Source: Angiostrongylus vasorum (taxonomy: Eukaryota; Nematoda; Chromadorea; Rhabditida; Metastrongylidae). Taken from it: a DNA stretch of 64,000 nt. Positions 14,501-23,179 of the stretch are shown here, one piece after another (the first letter of the stretch is position 1; every line of letters begins with the position of its first letter). The DNA is taken from assembly GCA_018806985.1 (NCBI GenBank), contig JADANN010000174.1, forward strand, positions 818,001 to 882,000. Reading direction: 5' to 3'. Made by a program: the position numbers and the translations under genes. The notes beneath the pieces were generated by a model, which saw nothing but the letters and a program-made list of their open reading frames with translations, was not told the origin of the DNA and did no database searches.

Positions 14501-15402
14501 CCTTCCATCCCTATGGAGTCGGCAAATTGATACTAATCTGGTCTACCTTCGTCTAGAGGGATAGCAGCACTGTCTTAATACATCGGTAAACTACCACAAC
14601 TAATTGTAAAGACCAGGTATGCAACTAATCACCTCTAATGGTGATAAGTAAGGTGGAATTCATGATGTATCCTACAATGATTTATCAACACCGAACTTTT
14701 CACTCTTTTTATGGGTTCTTCAGTTTTTCCATGCCACTATTGCCACCATTTTACAAAACCCACTCGGAAGCCAACAAGGTTCTTTTCGAACTGAATTTCT
14801 GAATAGTTGCGTTGATGACAGGAGAACACAAATCACAACTATCGTAAAGGAAAATTCATTCCTTGGACCCTCTTAAAGGCTGTATTCAAGGAGATTTTTC
14901 TTTTTTTTAAAGAGTGCTGCAGTAGAGCCTTCAGAAATCTATCGAGAACATTCGGAAATGCAATTAGATGTTGACGTTTCAGTTCAACAATTATCTGAAG
15001 AGGAAACATCCACCTGCCATGATTCGCTATTTGTTTTTGGACCGCTTAGTGCGTTGTTTAAATTGTTGTCTGATTATTTGATAGCGATCAATAACACCAA
15101 GTTGAATAGGAAGTGGAAGTTATCGATGACTCACCAACACCAGAATGGAAACTTTGTCCGAGGAAGGATCTTCGGCTGCTGTCGTTGCTGTTTGCCTTCA
15201 AGAGAAAAGGAAATATGTGAATGATTCGTGATTGTATCGTAACGAAGCCGTTTAGGTAAAGACTTGTATCAAAAATTTTTGTCAAAGATTCCTCTGTGAC
15301 TTGTATAAAACCACAGTATAATACTTCAGTAATCTATACGCACTTCTTAGCTGACTTCTCCGGTCTAGTCACAGTGTGTTTTGACTTGGTCTTTCCATTC
15401 AT
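2262..15402 (-). CDS. P-glycoprotein (ABC transporter subfamily B), N-terminal 396 codons, 3' incomplete
   Basis: Multidrug-exporter family: a plasma-membrane ATP-driven pump with layout TMD1-NBD1-TMD2-NBD2. Ten exons join (minus strand): 15402-15344, 15195-15135, 13802-13676, 13539-13421, 13159-13026, 7424-7323, 5038-4969, 4544-4420, 4308-4192, 2535-2262. All junctions keep frame and nearly all use GT-AG, total 1188 nt. The product has a hydrophilic N-terminus (about residues 1-45), six TM helices, the family signatures [18 protein letters not shown] and [19 protein letters not shown], and ends at FSYPSRPE, just before Walker A. Human P-glycoprotein reaches the equivalent point near residue 400. 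NBD1 onward must lie left of the window. The longest intron (5.6 kb) is full of LINE, PLE and SINE sequence. No exon carries an internal stop, so the gene looks intact here. The exact pgp paralogue cannot be assigned. Nematode P-glycoproteins are known to transport macrocyclic lactones. Confidence 0.93.
2636..2994 (-). repeat. SINE family 2 copy (tRNA-like head)
   Basis: About 360 bp on the minus strand, in the intron between P-glycoprotein exons 9 and 10. The head reads GGCGGATGGCACAATGGTAG, resembling a tRNA A box. It shares its body (the TCGAGTCGATTCTCCCTGGA stretch) with copies at 34.8, 53.1 and 58.3 kb. Confidence 0.75.
3285..3535 (+). repeat. Diverged SINE family 2 copy
   Basis: Contains a B-box-like GTGGTTCAACCC, then AACCAAGCTTCC, the CTCCGG turn and, at 3463-3484, the CCTCCGTGGATGACGGATGC block found in the 34.8-kb copy. 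Several indels; assigned by shared block order. Confidence 0.5.
3819..4102 (-). repeat. SINE family 1 copy with target-site duplication
   Basis: Nearly full-length SINE in the intron between P-glycoprotein exons 9 and 10. The tail (GTAAAGGATAAAGC) is at the left and the tRNA-like head (GGCGCAGTGGTCGGAGGC on the minus strand) at the right. It is flanked by an 18-bp direct repeat with one mismatch, 3801-3818 and 4103-4120, which supports insertion by target-primed retroposition. Confidence 0.92.
4192..4308 (-). CDS. P-glycoprotein exon 9 (TM5)
   Basis: Acceptor CTGTTTAG|GTACTCC; donor TTCTG|GTTTGT. Encodes [20 protein letters not shown] and TM5 up to AVSFW, the usual coupling-helix and TM5 segment of subfamily B exporters. 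Phases 2 in and 2 out match both neighbours. Confidence 0.92.
4420..4544 (-). CDS. P-glycoprotein exon 8 (cytoplasmic TM4-TM5 segment)
   Basis: Acceptor TTGTTCCAG|ATAATG; donor CAAAAG|GTTCAG. Encodes [20 protein letters not shown] followed by [22 protein letters not shown], the most conserved cytoplasmic stretch of TMD1 in P-glycoproteins (EE..-..IRTV-AFNGQ). Starts in phase 0 and ends in phase 2. Confidence 0.95.
4969..5038 (-). CDS. P-glycoprotein exon 7 (TM4)
   Basis: A 70-bp exon. Acceptor ACCTTCTTCAG|CTGGCAG; donor TCTAAG|GTAAGA. Encodes [20 protein letters not shown] and SSK, matching the W-LTLV-L pattern of TM4. The first base completes a Ser codon split with exon 6. Confidence 0.9.
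5470..5682 (+). repeat. Diverged SINE family 1 copy
   Basis: Recognisable by block order: AAATTGGCATCAAAT, then TTCAATCACCTCCACGATGG, then TTAATCAACGCTGAACACTT and a TTTATCCTTTAT tail ending at about 5682. The middle is shortened. It lies in P-glycoprotein intron 6. Confidence 0.6.
5690..6900. other. Intronic sequence with no recognisable feature
   Basis: About 1.2 kb of P-glycoprotein intron 6. Short frames are present on both strands but none has splice-consistent or family-like content. I see no repeat family repeated elsewhere in the window. Confidence 0.5.
6902..7240 (-). repeat. Truncated SINE family 1 tail joined to another tRNA-like segment
   Basis: 6902-7035 is the tail half of SINE family 1 on the minus strand: tandem AAAGGATA units, then a diverged GTTGTTCATTCACTGAGGGA. 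It breaks off in mid-body. The following segment, 7080-7235, contains GGGATCGAACCAAAG and CCGCTGGGCTTCGCCC, resembling a reversed tRNA-like head of a different type. This may be a chimera or two unrelated insertions. Confidence 0.5.
7323..7424 (-). CDS. P-glycoprotein exon 6 (TM3)
   Basis: Acceptor TTTTTTCAG|TGGGATT; donor AACAG|GTACAA. Encodes [20 protein letters not shown] and TM3 ([13 protein letters not shown]). DGIGDKLG is the standard P-glycoprotein motif after the Asp that is split with exon 5 (MSD-GID). Confidence 0.94.
7425..8900. other. Intronic sequence with no recognisable feature
   Basis: The 3' 1.5 kb of the long P-glycoprotein intron 5. AT-rich, with no conserved coding frame and no copy of the window's repeat families. 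An imperfect GATGACATGATTCGGTGGAT-type direct repeat occurs near 8680-8710. Confidence 0.5.
8920..9452 (-). mobile_element. Penelope-like element fragment A, GIY-YIG domain
   Basis: Minus-strand fragment of a Penelope-like retroelement. The frame 9220-8975 encodes a GIY-YIG endonuclease-type segment ([20 protein letters not shown], then LSVRIKELL), the C-terminal nuclease that marks most PLEs. Sequence to 9450 matches fragment B (9453-10560) and the larger copy at 35.4-36.8 kb. It is truncated at its 5' end and abuts fragment B head to head. The frame shifts upstream of the GIY-YIG part; a dead copy. Confidence 0.72.
9453..10565 (+). mobile_element. Penelope-like element fragment B, split by a SINE
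   Basis: Plus-strand PLE fragment in two pieces, 9453-9686 and 9980-10565. It contains the conserved AAACGAAATAAGTTACGCCG block and a GIY-YIG region ([20 protein letters not shown], then [19 protein letters not shown]). The usual YIGE is altered to NIGK. A TACATAATAGACC stretch marks its right limit. It lacks the reverse transcriptase. Inserted in P-glycoprotein intron 5, antisense to the gene. Confidence 0.75.
9687..9979 (+). repeat. SINE family 1 copy nested in a Penelope-like element
   Basis: Full-length: head GGGCGCGTATGGCGCAGTGG, B-box-like GAATCGATTCCC, tail TTTATCCCTTTATTTTTA. Flanked by an exact 11-bp direct repeat, AGAAAATTGGT, at 9676-9686 and 9980-9990. Removing it with one repeat rejoins the PLE sequence, so the SINE is younger than this PLE copy. 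Confidence 0.95.
10640..12900 (-). mobile_element. RTE-like LINE, best copy (RT region)
   Basis: Non-LTR retrotransposon in P-glycoprotein intron 5, same strand as the gene. In element order: linker at 12451-12164 ([20 protein letters not shown]), RT fingers at 12027-11776 ([17 protein letters not shown]), and RT palm at 11664-11152 with [19 protein letters not shown] stands for the catalytic (Y/F)xDD box. Then [10 protein letters not shown] and a long thumb-like frame. The 3' part (10.64-11.0 kb) continues to a poorly defined end. Several frameshifts separate the blocks, so it is inactive. Endonuclease remnants above 12.5 kb are weak. The RTE clade is inferred from the motifs. Confidence 0.8.
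13026..13159 (-). CDS. P-glycoprotein exon 5 (cytoplasmic TM2-TM3 segment)
   Basis: Acceptor TCCTCTGTAG|ATGTGC; donor AGCGA|GTAAGT. Encodes [20 protein letters not shown] followed by [20 protein letters not shown] and TRMS. This is the hallmark (F/M)xxxxRQ(D/E)xxWFD segment of subfamily B. It is out of frame with the longest open frame here, so only the splice-defined frame reveals it. Confidence 0.95.
13421..13539 (-). CDS. P-glycoprotein exon 4 (TM1-TM2 loop and TM2)
   Basis: Acceptor CTTCCTTAAG|GTGAGG; donor CTATCG|GTCAGT. Encodes [20 protein letters not shown] and [19 protein letters not shown], an acidic extracellular loop running into TM2. The loop contains one NYT sequon near the TM2 start. 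Phases 1 in and 0 out agree with exons 3 and 5. Confidence 0.9.
13676..13802 (-). CDS. P-glycoprotein exon 3 (TM1)
   Basis: Acceptor GTCCCACAG|TTTCGG; donor AATTG|GTAATG. Encodes [20 protein letters not shown] then [29 protein letters not shown] is the elbow-helix motif before TM1 in this family, with the Leu coming from exon 2. Confidence 0.94.
14028..14299 (-). repeat. SINE family 1 copy with target-site duplication
   Basis: Minus-strand copy in P-glycoprotein intron 2. The head at the right reads GGGCGCGTGTGGCGCAGTGT on the minus strand. Flanked by an exact 13-bp direct repeat, TAACAAAGATATA, at 14015-14027 and 14300-14312. Confidence 0.93.
14445..14700 (+). repeat. Diverged SINE family 1 copy
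   Basis: Plus-strand copy with the landmarks GCCTTCCATCCCTATGGAGT, GTCGGCAAATTGATAC, GGATAGCAGCACTG, TACATCGGTAAACTACC and TTATCAACACCGAAC. It sits about 150 bp from an opposed copy and is clearly older. Confidence 0.65.
15135..15195 (-). CDS. P-glycoprotein exon 2 (cytoplasmic N-terminus)
   Basis: A 61-bp exon too short to stand out alone. Acceptor TCTCTTGAAG|GCAAAC; donor GTGTTG|GTGAGT. Encodes [20 protein letters not shown]. The KVSI..LFRY joint with exon 3 is the usual P-glycoprotein pre-TM1 sequence. Chosen because it is the only frame that keeps phase with exons 1 and 3. Confidence 0.85.
15344..15402 (-). CDS. P-glycoprotein exon 1 with start codon
   Basis: ATG at 15402-15400; donor AAGAA|GTGCGT. 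Encodes [19 protein letters not shown] plus two bases of a Lys codon completed by exon 2. The basic, polar N-terminus is normal for nematode P-glycoproteins. An in-frame upstream ATG exists about 49 codons earlier, but no family similarity supports using it. Confidence 0.7.
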
Positions 15403-15469
15403 CACTTCAAAATAGCGTGTTGTCCCACCAAATCTGAGGCTGTTTTCAGAAAGGGAGGCCTTAACATAA

Positions 15470-15478
15470 CTGAGAAAG
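15470..15478 (-). promoter_or_regulatory. Candidate spliced-leader acceptor upstream of P-glycoprotein
   Basis: On the minus strand TACTTTCTCAG lies about 70 bases before the start ATG and fits a nematode 3' splice site. It could receive a spliced leader or end a 5' UTR intron. It would also exclude the longer upstream in-frame start. Confidence 0.3.
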
Positions 15479-16324
15479 TACGAAGTGAAGTTAAGCAAGC
15501 GCGAATAATCACGCCCACTACCTCCACAATGAAAACGAAGGGAGACCACATGGTAATTGAAAAGTAAAACCCTATTTTAGAATAATTATAATTTATTTGC
15601 CAGCTGCAGCATCTTCCTCAAATTTCTGTGAGTCTTATTTAATGTAAGGAGATCAAATTGTGTTGTTGTACCACCACAGAGATATTTACAATACCTGATT
15701 TAAAATACTACTTCTTTTGACCAAATAATTAAGAAGAAGAACCAATGTTATTTGCAAATGCTGGACAGAAGAGAAGGGACTTTCTAAACAAGTCATCTCC
15801 TGGAAGTTGAGCAGTAGAAAGATTAGAGCGCAATAGAACTGAAGCAGCATAACGGTTTTGAGGTGGATGGATAACATAGACATTACTACAATGTCTACGT
15901 GATGCAGTGTTCACGCAACTCATGGGAACTGATGGTTATTGAGGACTACAACCAAGAGAAGCCGTTCGTGGACACGAGGGAGTACTGGCGGCTCATCCGT
16001 ACGGCTCTGCTTCTGCCTAGTTGCCTGGCCTTGGTGAATTCTTGGAAAATCTATAGCGACCATAAGTGGATAATCTCTCTGAAATGCTTCGAGATGGAGC
16101 TCTAATCGCATTACATTGGATACGGGAGCGCCTCCACACTGTGCAATTCTCATTTCGTTGAAGAAAACGCCACCAGGATTTGGAAGAAGAGAGGGAAATC
16201 TGTGGGGTGTTACTAAGCAATTACGGAGCTCAGCGATCGGAAATACGCTTGCGACCCTATTAAAGTAGGTTAGCACTAGATGCAAACAATGCAAGAAATG
16301 TTTTTTGTTCAAAATATACATTCA

Positions 16325-16450
16325 CGACGAAGACGAAATCCTCAAGAAGAGGCTACATCTACACGCAAAAAAGTTCGAAGACCTCTGTGGACGATAGATG
16401 AGAAGAAAGGAATTGAATGCAGGAAGTAAGTTCGTACAGTAGATATGAAG
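16325..16450 (+). repeat. SINE family 2, 3' fragment
   Basis: Matches the 3' third of the family: GACGAAATCCTCAAGAAGAG, GTTCGAAGACCTCTGTGGAC and GAATGCAGGAAGTAAGTTCG, in the order found at 20.4-20.55 kb. Confidence 0.6.
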
Positions 16451-17879
16451 GGGGATCTCGTGAAACAAAGAAGAAGAGAAATGGTTTCAGTAATAGGAAG
16501 TTGGAAAATAACAGTGTAAAGTGCATGAAGCAGATTTGAACGACCTCTTTCGAGTAGATAACAAAGTGCTGACAAATAATAATGGAAATAAAACTCAGTT
16601 GATATCAGCTATCACAAAGGAAAGGCGATCAGTCAGTTTTTTGCAGTAAAGATGAAAGTGGCAAACGGCGAAATTTCTAAAGCAAACCAGCTGTAGCAGA
16701 ATGTATACAGAGCAACACCATTCGAGATAAGGAAGTACTTTGCCAATCAACTGTACGAGCAGAATTTCCTAAAACGTGACTTCATTTATAAGGAGGTTGT
16801 CAATAATCGAATATGGGAAGCCGTGAAGAGTTATCAGCTTACACAACTATAAATTCGCAAGTCTAAGCGTTATGTCTAAGATCACTGATATCATCCTTTT
16901 CCGATTTTTTCCCTTCCAGCTTGCCATTTTTCCTTTGGATTATCGAAAATTCTGCTGGTTCGTAAGCGGAAAGCCAAGCAATTCAAATTGCCTGTGAGCA
17001 CTTTGTAAGCGTGATCCATAGTGGTAAAAAATCAAAGATAAATTTAGATTATAAGATACAATAGCGAAAAGGAGGATTCTCAAATAGCTGCTTTGAAAAA
17101 GAAGTGGCAGGTTTTTGCGGAATGGAAATCGACCGCCTGGAAGGTCGGTGAGAAGGCCCAGAATGGTTAGACCGCATTTGTTTCTCCTTTCTCGTCTTTT
17201 CCATGAATTTCAACTTCGAGCCGTGTGCTACTTATGGCAAGCTGTGTTTCAGAGGTTGTTGCGTCTAAAGTTCCTATCTACGCATGAGTGCGAGGTGAAC
17301 TTCTTGACCGTGACTCACTGATAAAAGACAATTCGTCGTTGATAAACTCCAATTCACGCAAATATGAGCTATCTTAAGCAAAAAGATCAATATTCATTAC
17401 TTATGCATGCAACAACTTTAAACTCGGTTTATTAATCGATTTTGTCGTTTACACCGCACGCACAGTCGAATATAATTTTCCGTGGGATCTGTACCTGCTA
17501 ACATTTAGCTACTTTTAGACTTCCGATAACTCTTACTGTCGTTGAGAATGCCCTGAATGTTGTGATTGATCGAAGTTGTTCATGCTAAAGGGGAAATTTT
17601 GAGTGACGCCTTCCACTACTCTCTTTGATGAAACAACGGAGGGATGTTTCCACACAGTGGATAGGTGTTCACTGACTGTTAGCACTCGATTTCTATCTTT
17701 TGAGATCTTAATTCGACCACTATAACAGGAATCGCTGCATTGCTGGAAGAATTATTATCGGAAAGAGGCACAGCGCTCTCCGACCCACCAGCGACTGCCG
17801 ATTTTGAGGACTGTAGATGAAGTGAAGCCGTGGAATTGAAGCCTAGATTATGTAGTTCCAGTTATCCATGTTCACTAAT

Positions 17880-18280
17880 ATTTTATCCTACTAGTGTATA
17901 ATGTTGACCAAATGGTATTACCTTGTCGAATCTTTCTCTTCACGTCGACCTTTATATCTCTATAGTGATATTTCGGTTGCGAAATTGTTACATAGCTTAT
18001 GATGGAGCTTTATATGCGGAGTAGCGACACCGAAGGTGTCAGAAACATTTACTACAACTTCTACCTCAACTGGGATAAACGCTTTTTTAAGCGGCCTGAA
18101 GCAAGGCAGAGCGTTCTCTTGTATTCTCGCGATATTTCGGTGGTTCTCTTACCGTTTGAATGGTGTTTGTCGTACTGAACCATTTTCAAAGCCATACATG
18201 CTCACATAGCCGTCCTTCGCCCACTTTTTTGTCAGTACTGTTCAGGACGACTCGAGTAAAAGAGATTACAGACGGCAGAC
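17880..18280 (-). mobile_element. RTE-like LINE fragment
   Basis: Minus-strand remnant sharing ATATTTCGGTTGCGAAATTG and GCTTATGATGGAGCTTTATA-type blocks with the copies at 11.7 and 26.8 kb, and ending in the GGACGACTCGAGT block also seen at 383 and 11897. Joined on its right to a truncated SINE. Confidence 0.6.
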
Positions 18281-18284
18281 AGTC

Positions 18285-18408
18285 TAGACAAATCTGGTAC
18301 CAATTTGCCCACCCCAGAGGGATGGATGGCTTGGTGGGCCATGAGCGCGAGGATCGATTCCATGTGTGTGTTGTAGGGCACCTCCGACCACTGCGCCACA
18401 CGCGCCGT
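18285..18408 (-). repeat. SINE family 1 head, 3' half missing
   Basis: Minus-strand copy retaining the tRNA-like head, the GGATCGATTCCATG B-box region and the GACAAATCTGGTACC block. It stops abruptly at the RTE fragment, so the SINE was truncated after or during insertion. Confidence 0.8.
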
Positions 18409-18487
18409 AGAACATAACGTAACATACAGAACAAAAACATATATACTGGAACAAATACATTTATTTCGTTATGATGCTACAGAAACA

Positions 18488-18589
18488 TCAATTCTTCACT
18501 TCTATACAATATTGCACCGTTTTCGAACGCAGACTGCTATGTGTGTTATCAAATATGAATTTATACACTCCAGGTTCTTCGGCGAGAAT
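18488..18589 (-). CDS. CRAL-TRIO/GOLD gene exon 10 (last exon)
   Basis: Acceptor CCGTTTCAG|ATTCTC. Encodes ILAEEPGVYKFIFDNTHSSL and RSKTVQYCIEVKN, then TGA. The G-Y-F-FDNTxSxLRSK pattern is the closing beta-strand region of the GOLD domain. Starts in phase 0 as exon 9 requires. Confidence 0.92.
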   Translation of the reverse strand: MLAEEPGVYKFIFDNTHSSLRSKTVQYCIEVKN

Positions 18590-21500
18590 CTGAAACGGTA
18601 ATTTCACTTCATTTTTAACTTCGTCTGACAAAGATAACGAAGAAACGAAGTGATAATAATGTCTCAGAATATATATCGATCATCAGTTGGACTGAATTAA
18701 AACCGCAGTTGATTTGCAATTTCATCTTGTTCATGTTAGCGCCTGAAGGTTCATTTTCTTGGCAGAATTCTCCAAGCTGAACAAATGCACATCAACATTT
18801 GGAAGCTCAGCTAAAAGAAAATCGAAGAAACGAAACACCGCTGCACTTGTGGAAGAGTGATAACAAAACAGTAAATCTCTCTGCGATCCAAATAAAGCCG
18901 AGAGGGAGTGCTGCGAAACTCAAGGGAAAAGACTCAGGCAACAAGAAGCTAGCATCACTCAGTAGATATCCTGAATAATGGGCAGAGAGGCAACAAACGA
19001 GAGACGTCCAAACTTTTTGAGTTGCATGAGGCGTCATTGCAACTGGATCAAAACATTACGTAAACTTGACATGAAGGCTGTTTCTTGCTCTGCACTTAAC
19101 ATCATAGTAGTTTCTTTGAACCTTAATTTCGTTAGTTTCGTTAAGGCAGCAGAAAATACTAACTCTTACTTGATCGCCCTACAAGATACGAGGTGCAACC
19201 AGCCTGACATAGTATCAAGACAACATCTTTTTTCTACATGACTGGTATACTAAAGACTCGAAGTAGAATATCAGTTGACTGTTAAAGAACTTGAAAACTG
19301 TGCCTAACAGACGTTGCTTCCTCGTTTATGAATCTCGAACACTATCACCACTACAACCAAGGAGTTGTTTAAGGATAGAAGGGAACTGAAATTGGAAGAA
19401 TAGAAAAATTAGAATTAATTGTAAAAGAGCACTGCCAAGGACGTCACATAGATAAGAAGGACAACAATGGAGCATCGACTCGATCATCGGCTCTGATGAG
19501 GACGAAGACGTCGAAAAGATAGCCAGATAAAACAATTTTATCAACTTGGTATTGTCTCAACAATTTAAACAAGTTGATTATTTTACTACCGTGGTTAAAT
19601 GACGGTCGGTATGAAAAAATGTTTTACTAAAGTTAGATTCCACTCCCTCCCAACGATGTACCGCCTCATGGTGGCTGGGAGGTGTTCCTGGGTGTTGGAC
19701 TGTGATATACAGCGAGGTGATCCATTCCTTGGTAGGGCCTCCCAAGCTGAAACGGAGTCCCGCGTTTCCATCAGGAAGCCTAGCTAAGAGTAAACCAATA
19801 CTAGGATCCACCACCGTCCTAGTATCAAAGTCGCATTGCTGGCAAATCTCTCTCTGATCCACAACGGGTACGACTGCCAGTGGTGGTGAAGACTTGGGAC
19901 AGACTTTGGCCACGCTGACCTCGGGATTTCAGGGGAACCACAGTGGCTTAACCAGCAAATCTCCGAAAAAGGAGGTTATGCTGGGGGCCGCACAACCAGT
20001 GAAGATGGGCCATTCAGGTATTCAAGTATAAGTAAGTAAGATTCCACTCCACTCGTCTCAAGCCGTTGATGAAGAAACTGCAAACGTAGAAGAGCATCCC
20101 ACTAAAGTTCTCACATCAAACAAGAAGAAAGAAAGATGCATTCATAGTTCCTAGCTCTAGATCGTTAGGTCCCTCCCAACGGGGTACTGCGTGGGTCCGT
20201 ACGACTCCGTCGGGAGCATTTAAATATTCAATTAGGCAAGATGGGACAAGGATAGTGCAGTGATTATTGATGCGGCCGATCAGGAGGCAAAGGCGGTAGT
20301 TCGACCTCCTCCCTAAACGCCCTCCTCCAGTCCACGCGGTAACGCTTTAGCCCAGCCATCTCCAAGATTGCAAGGAGGATCGACACAACCAGCATTCTAC
20401 GACATTCTTGAATAAGATGAAGTCCTCAAGCAGCAGCTGAGACAGCATGCGAAATATTCGCAGACCATTGCAGACGATGGATGCCAAGAAAAACAAATCG
20501 AATGCAGGAATGCTAGCATCTGCACAGATGTGAGAACAGGATATGTAGAATGAAAAAGGACATAGACGGTCATAAAACTAGCTGGCGTCTTAGAGTGTCC
20601 GGTGGTATCTCACTCACTGCTACCGATCCTTTTTAACCAACCCGTCTAAAACAACGTTTTACAGTAATGTAATTGTGTAAACAACAGTAATTATTTCGTT
20701 AGGGGGATAAAGGGCAAGATAAAGAGAACCTTACTATTGCGAGACACATCGTTTGGGAGCGTGGTTCCCTCTTCTAAACTTGCTCCGAGTGAGAATCGTC
20801 TAGCAGCCATTGGAAGTGGCTATTTGTGTCATTTTCAGAGTCACCTCCTTCTGCTCTCTCGCCGATCGTAATATGTTTTTGAGAAAAAGCTCTTTTGTGT
20901 GTGAATGGTGAGAGGAGAGGTGATGGACCAGTATATTTTTGTTACCTGGTTCTTGATACTACTTCATGATGCAGGGATTTCCGGATATGTTAATATTAGA
21001 CTGATATTATACCGTGAGAGGGGCGCATTCATGTGGACTTTTACACAGTTTGTCTCGATGTGGAGTACTCAGTGGAGGACTCATAGATACGGCGATTGTG
21101 GAAACAAGCTGCTCTGCTTCTAATGCGGTTGAAATCTAGGTATCGTGGTTTTTCCGTTAAGGTTGTGGAGGCGATTGGCTCACTGGGTTGTAGTTATCTT
21201 GACCGTTCTAGGCGCTAGAGTAGGTGAAATCCACAGAAAGCTCAACTTTTTTGTATAAACAAACATTAGAGTGAACCTCTTGTATGTTTTTTCAAAAACA
21301 ACGAATATTAACGAGCATTAACTGTGCTCACCTCCCCATCTTCCGGTACGAAGTCGGTCTGGAGCCGGAATTTTGGTAGTACTACGAAGTCATCGTCGTG
21401 CTCTGCAACCTGAAATTGTTTTTTCGATCTCTACCATGGTTGAGAGTAAGAGGCTTATTCTGGTTTTAGAGATTTGAAATACGTTCTTTATCTGGTTTTT

Positions 21501-23148
21501 TTTTAAACTGATATCTAGTGGGCTGTCTTATTCCCTGACAAGGCAAGCGTTGTCTAGAAGGTTTTAAATGCTTCCAGTTGGAGGATACTCCTATGATCCC
21601 TATAATTTTGCTTGCACTACGAAGATGCATTTAAATTAAAATTTAATAAATGAAAGCCTGGTAAACATATTTGAAGAGACCACCTCTGGATTTTAACAAA
21701 TCCATAGGCATTGATTTTCTATGCATAGGTTTCTAGGAATAAAATCCGAAGAACTTCATTAGCTATGTGTTGAGGCTTGTTTTTCACTTCAACACCATAT
21801 TAGCAAATTCATCTCACATAAAATGGACATCGAATAAAGTAGAACAATTCCTGTTAAAAGTACATTTTCATGCCCTGGGGATGAACGGCATACGGCGAAT
21901 CCAACGTCGTTTGATTGCAAACGCCACCACCATGCGATTTTTCGACCCATCTGATGACCTGAAAAGGGCTAATAATGCGTTAGAAGAAGAATACAAGAAT
22001 ATGGGAATGTTTCTGTTTATGATTCTTTGTTCGTGGGTCTTTGTATGCCAACAAATTTCGGGAACTCGCAATCTCAACGTAAGAGAATCTGTTGTTTAAA
22101 GGGATAATTAGAAGCGCTACATATGACGGAGAATGCAAGCTCTATTCGTTTTTTCCTCCATGACACTGCAACCCGCCGCTTGTGCTTCAAAGTTCAGTCT
22201 TACAAATGTTGGAGAATACTGGAGGCACGGTCGTTTAAGTGGTGTGAACAGATCAACGGCACAACTGGTCTCAACTTGACTTGGATCTGATGGCGATATT
22301 GTGGTTTTGGATGTAAAGGCCACAACGTCGACAACTAGACGGTCGAGACAGAGAAGTTCAAAAGCAACCAGTGACAAAAGTTACAAAGAACTTTTCTGTG
22401 GAGCATAGTAGCTTAGATCGATGCAGTTTTACATCTATAAGTGCAAAATGATGTGTAGCACAACACTTCATTGTCTACAAAAAAGACTTCTAGAGGTAAA
22501 ACTTCTCATCTGCCTTGAGCGGATGAAGGTTTTGGATTAAGCTGAGGCGGATATTTAGCTAGAGTCCTTAATTTCGCAAAGAAATCGAAACAACACCTTT
22601 AAATTATATCTAACAGTGGTCACAAAAAAGAATGAATGCATTAATAATAATCCACAAACCGTCAACTACAACGGGAATAAAATTCGTTGATCTGGCTGGG
22701 ATGACAAGCTTTTGCAACCTCTCGGCAGGTAAGTCTTTAGCTCGATCGTACCTTAATAAAGGATAATTAATTGAAGAGAGAGAATAATTGAAAATAAGAC
22801 TTCACATAATAGTAAAGTGTAACTTGTTGATATGAAGAAGATGATTGACTTCACTTTAGCTCATCGGGAACTTTCCCGCCCATTCGTACATGACCAAATG
22901 GAGTGTCGGCTTTGCGGATACCGCCCCAATTCTCGTATAAAACCTCTTCTCCTATCGCTTCCTGAAAAACTTTTCTCCTACGGTAAACAGAGGAACGGGA
23001 TTGATATCGAGTAAAAAAGACTACCGAAACTGACGGTTAAAACAGTCCAAAAATACAGTTAGTTTTATAGAGCAGTTCTATATTTAAATATCAGCCGGAT
23101 TTCTAGGGCTTAAAAAAATCGACAAGCTATACGTGTGATTACGCACGC

Positions 23149-23179
<31 letters not shown>

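Larger units (their letters stand above)
15500..18280. other. Intergenic region between the two genes
   Basis: About 3.1 kb separate the P-glycoprotein start from the stop codon of the CRAL-TRIO gene on the same strand. It holds a SINE family 2 3' fragment (16325-16450), an RTE remnant (about 17880-18280) and otherwise featureless AT-rich sequence. The P-glycoprotein promoter should lie here, but I see no distinctive element. Confidence 0.5.

Noticed and set aside
21767..22099. Plus-strand 110-codon frame as a membrane protein
   Set aside because: It is antisense to CRAL-TRIO exon 8, which is firmly defined by phase and the WWW motif; the hydrophobic stretch is not family-like.
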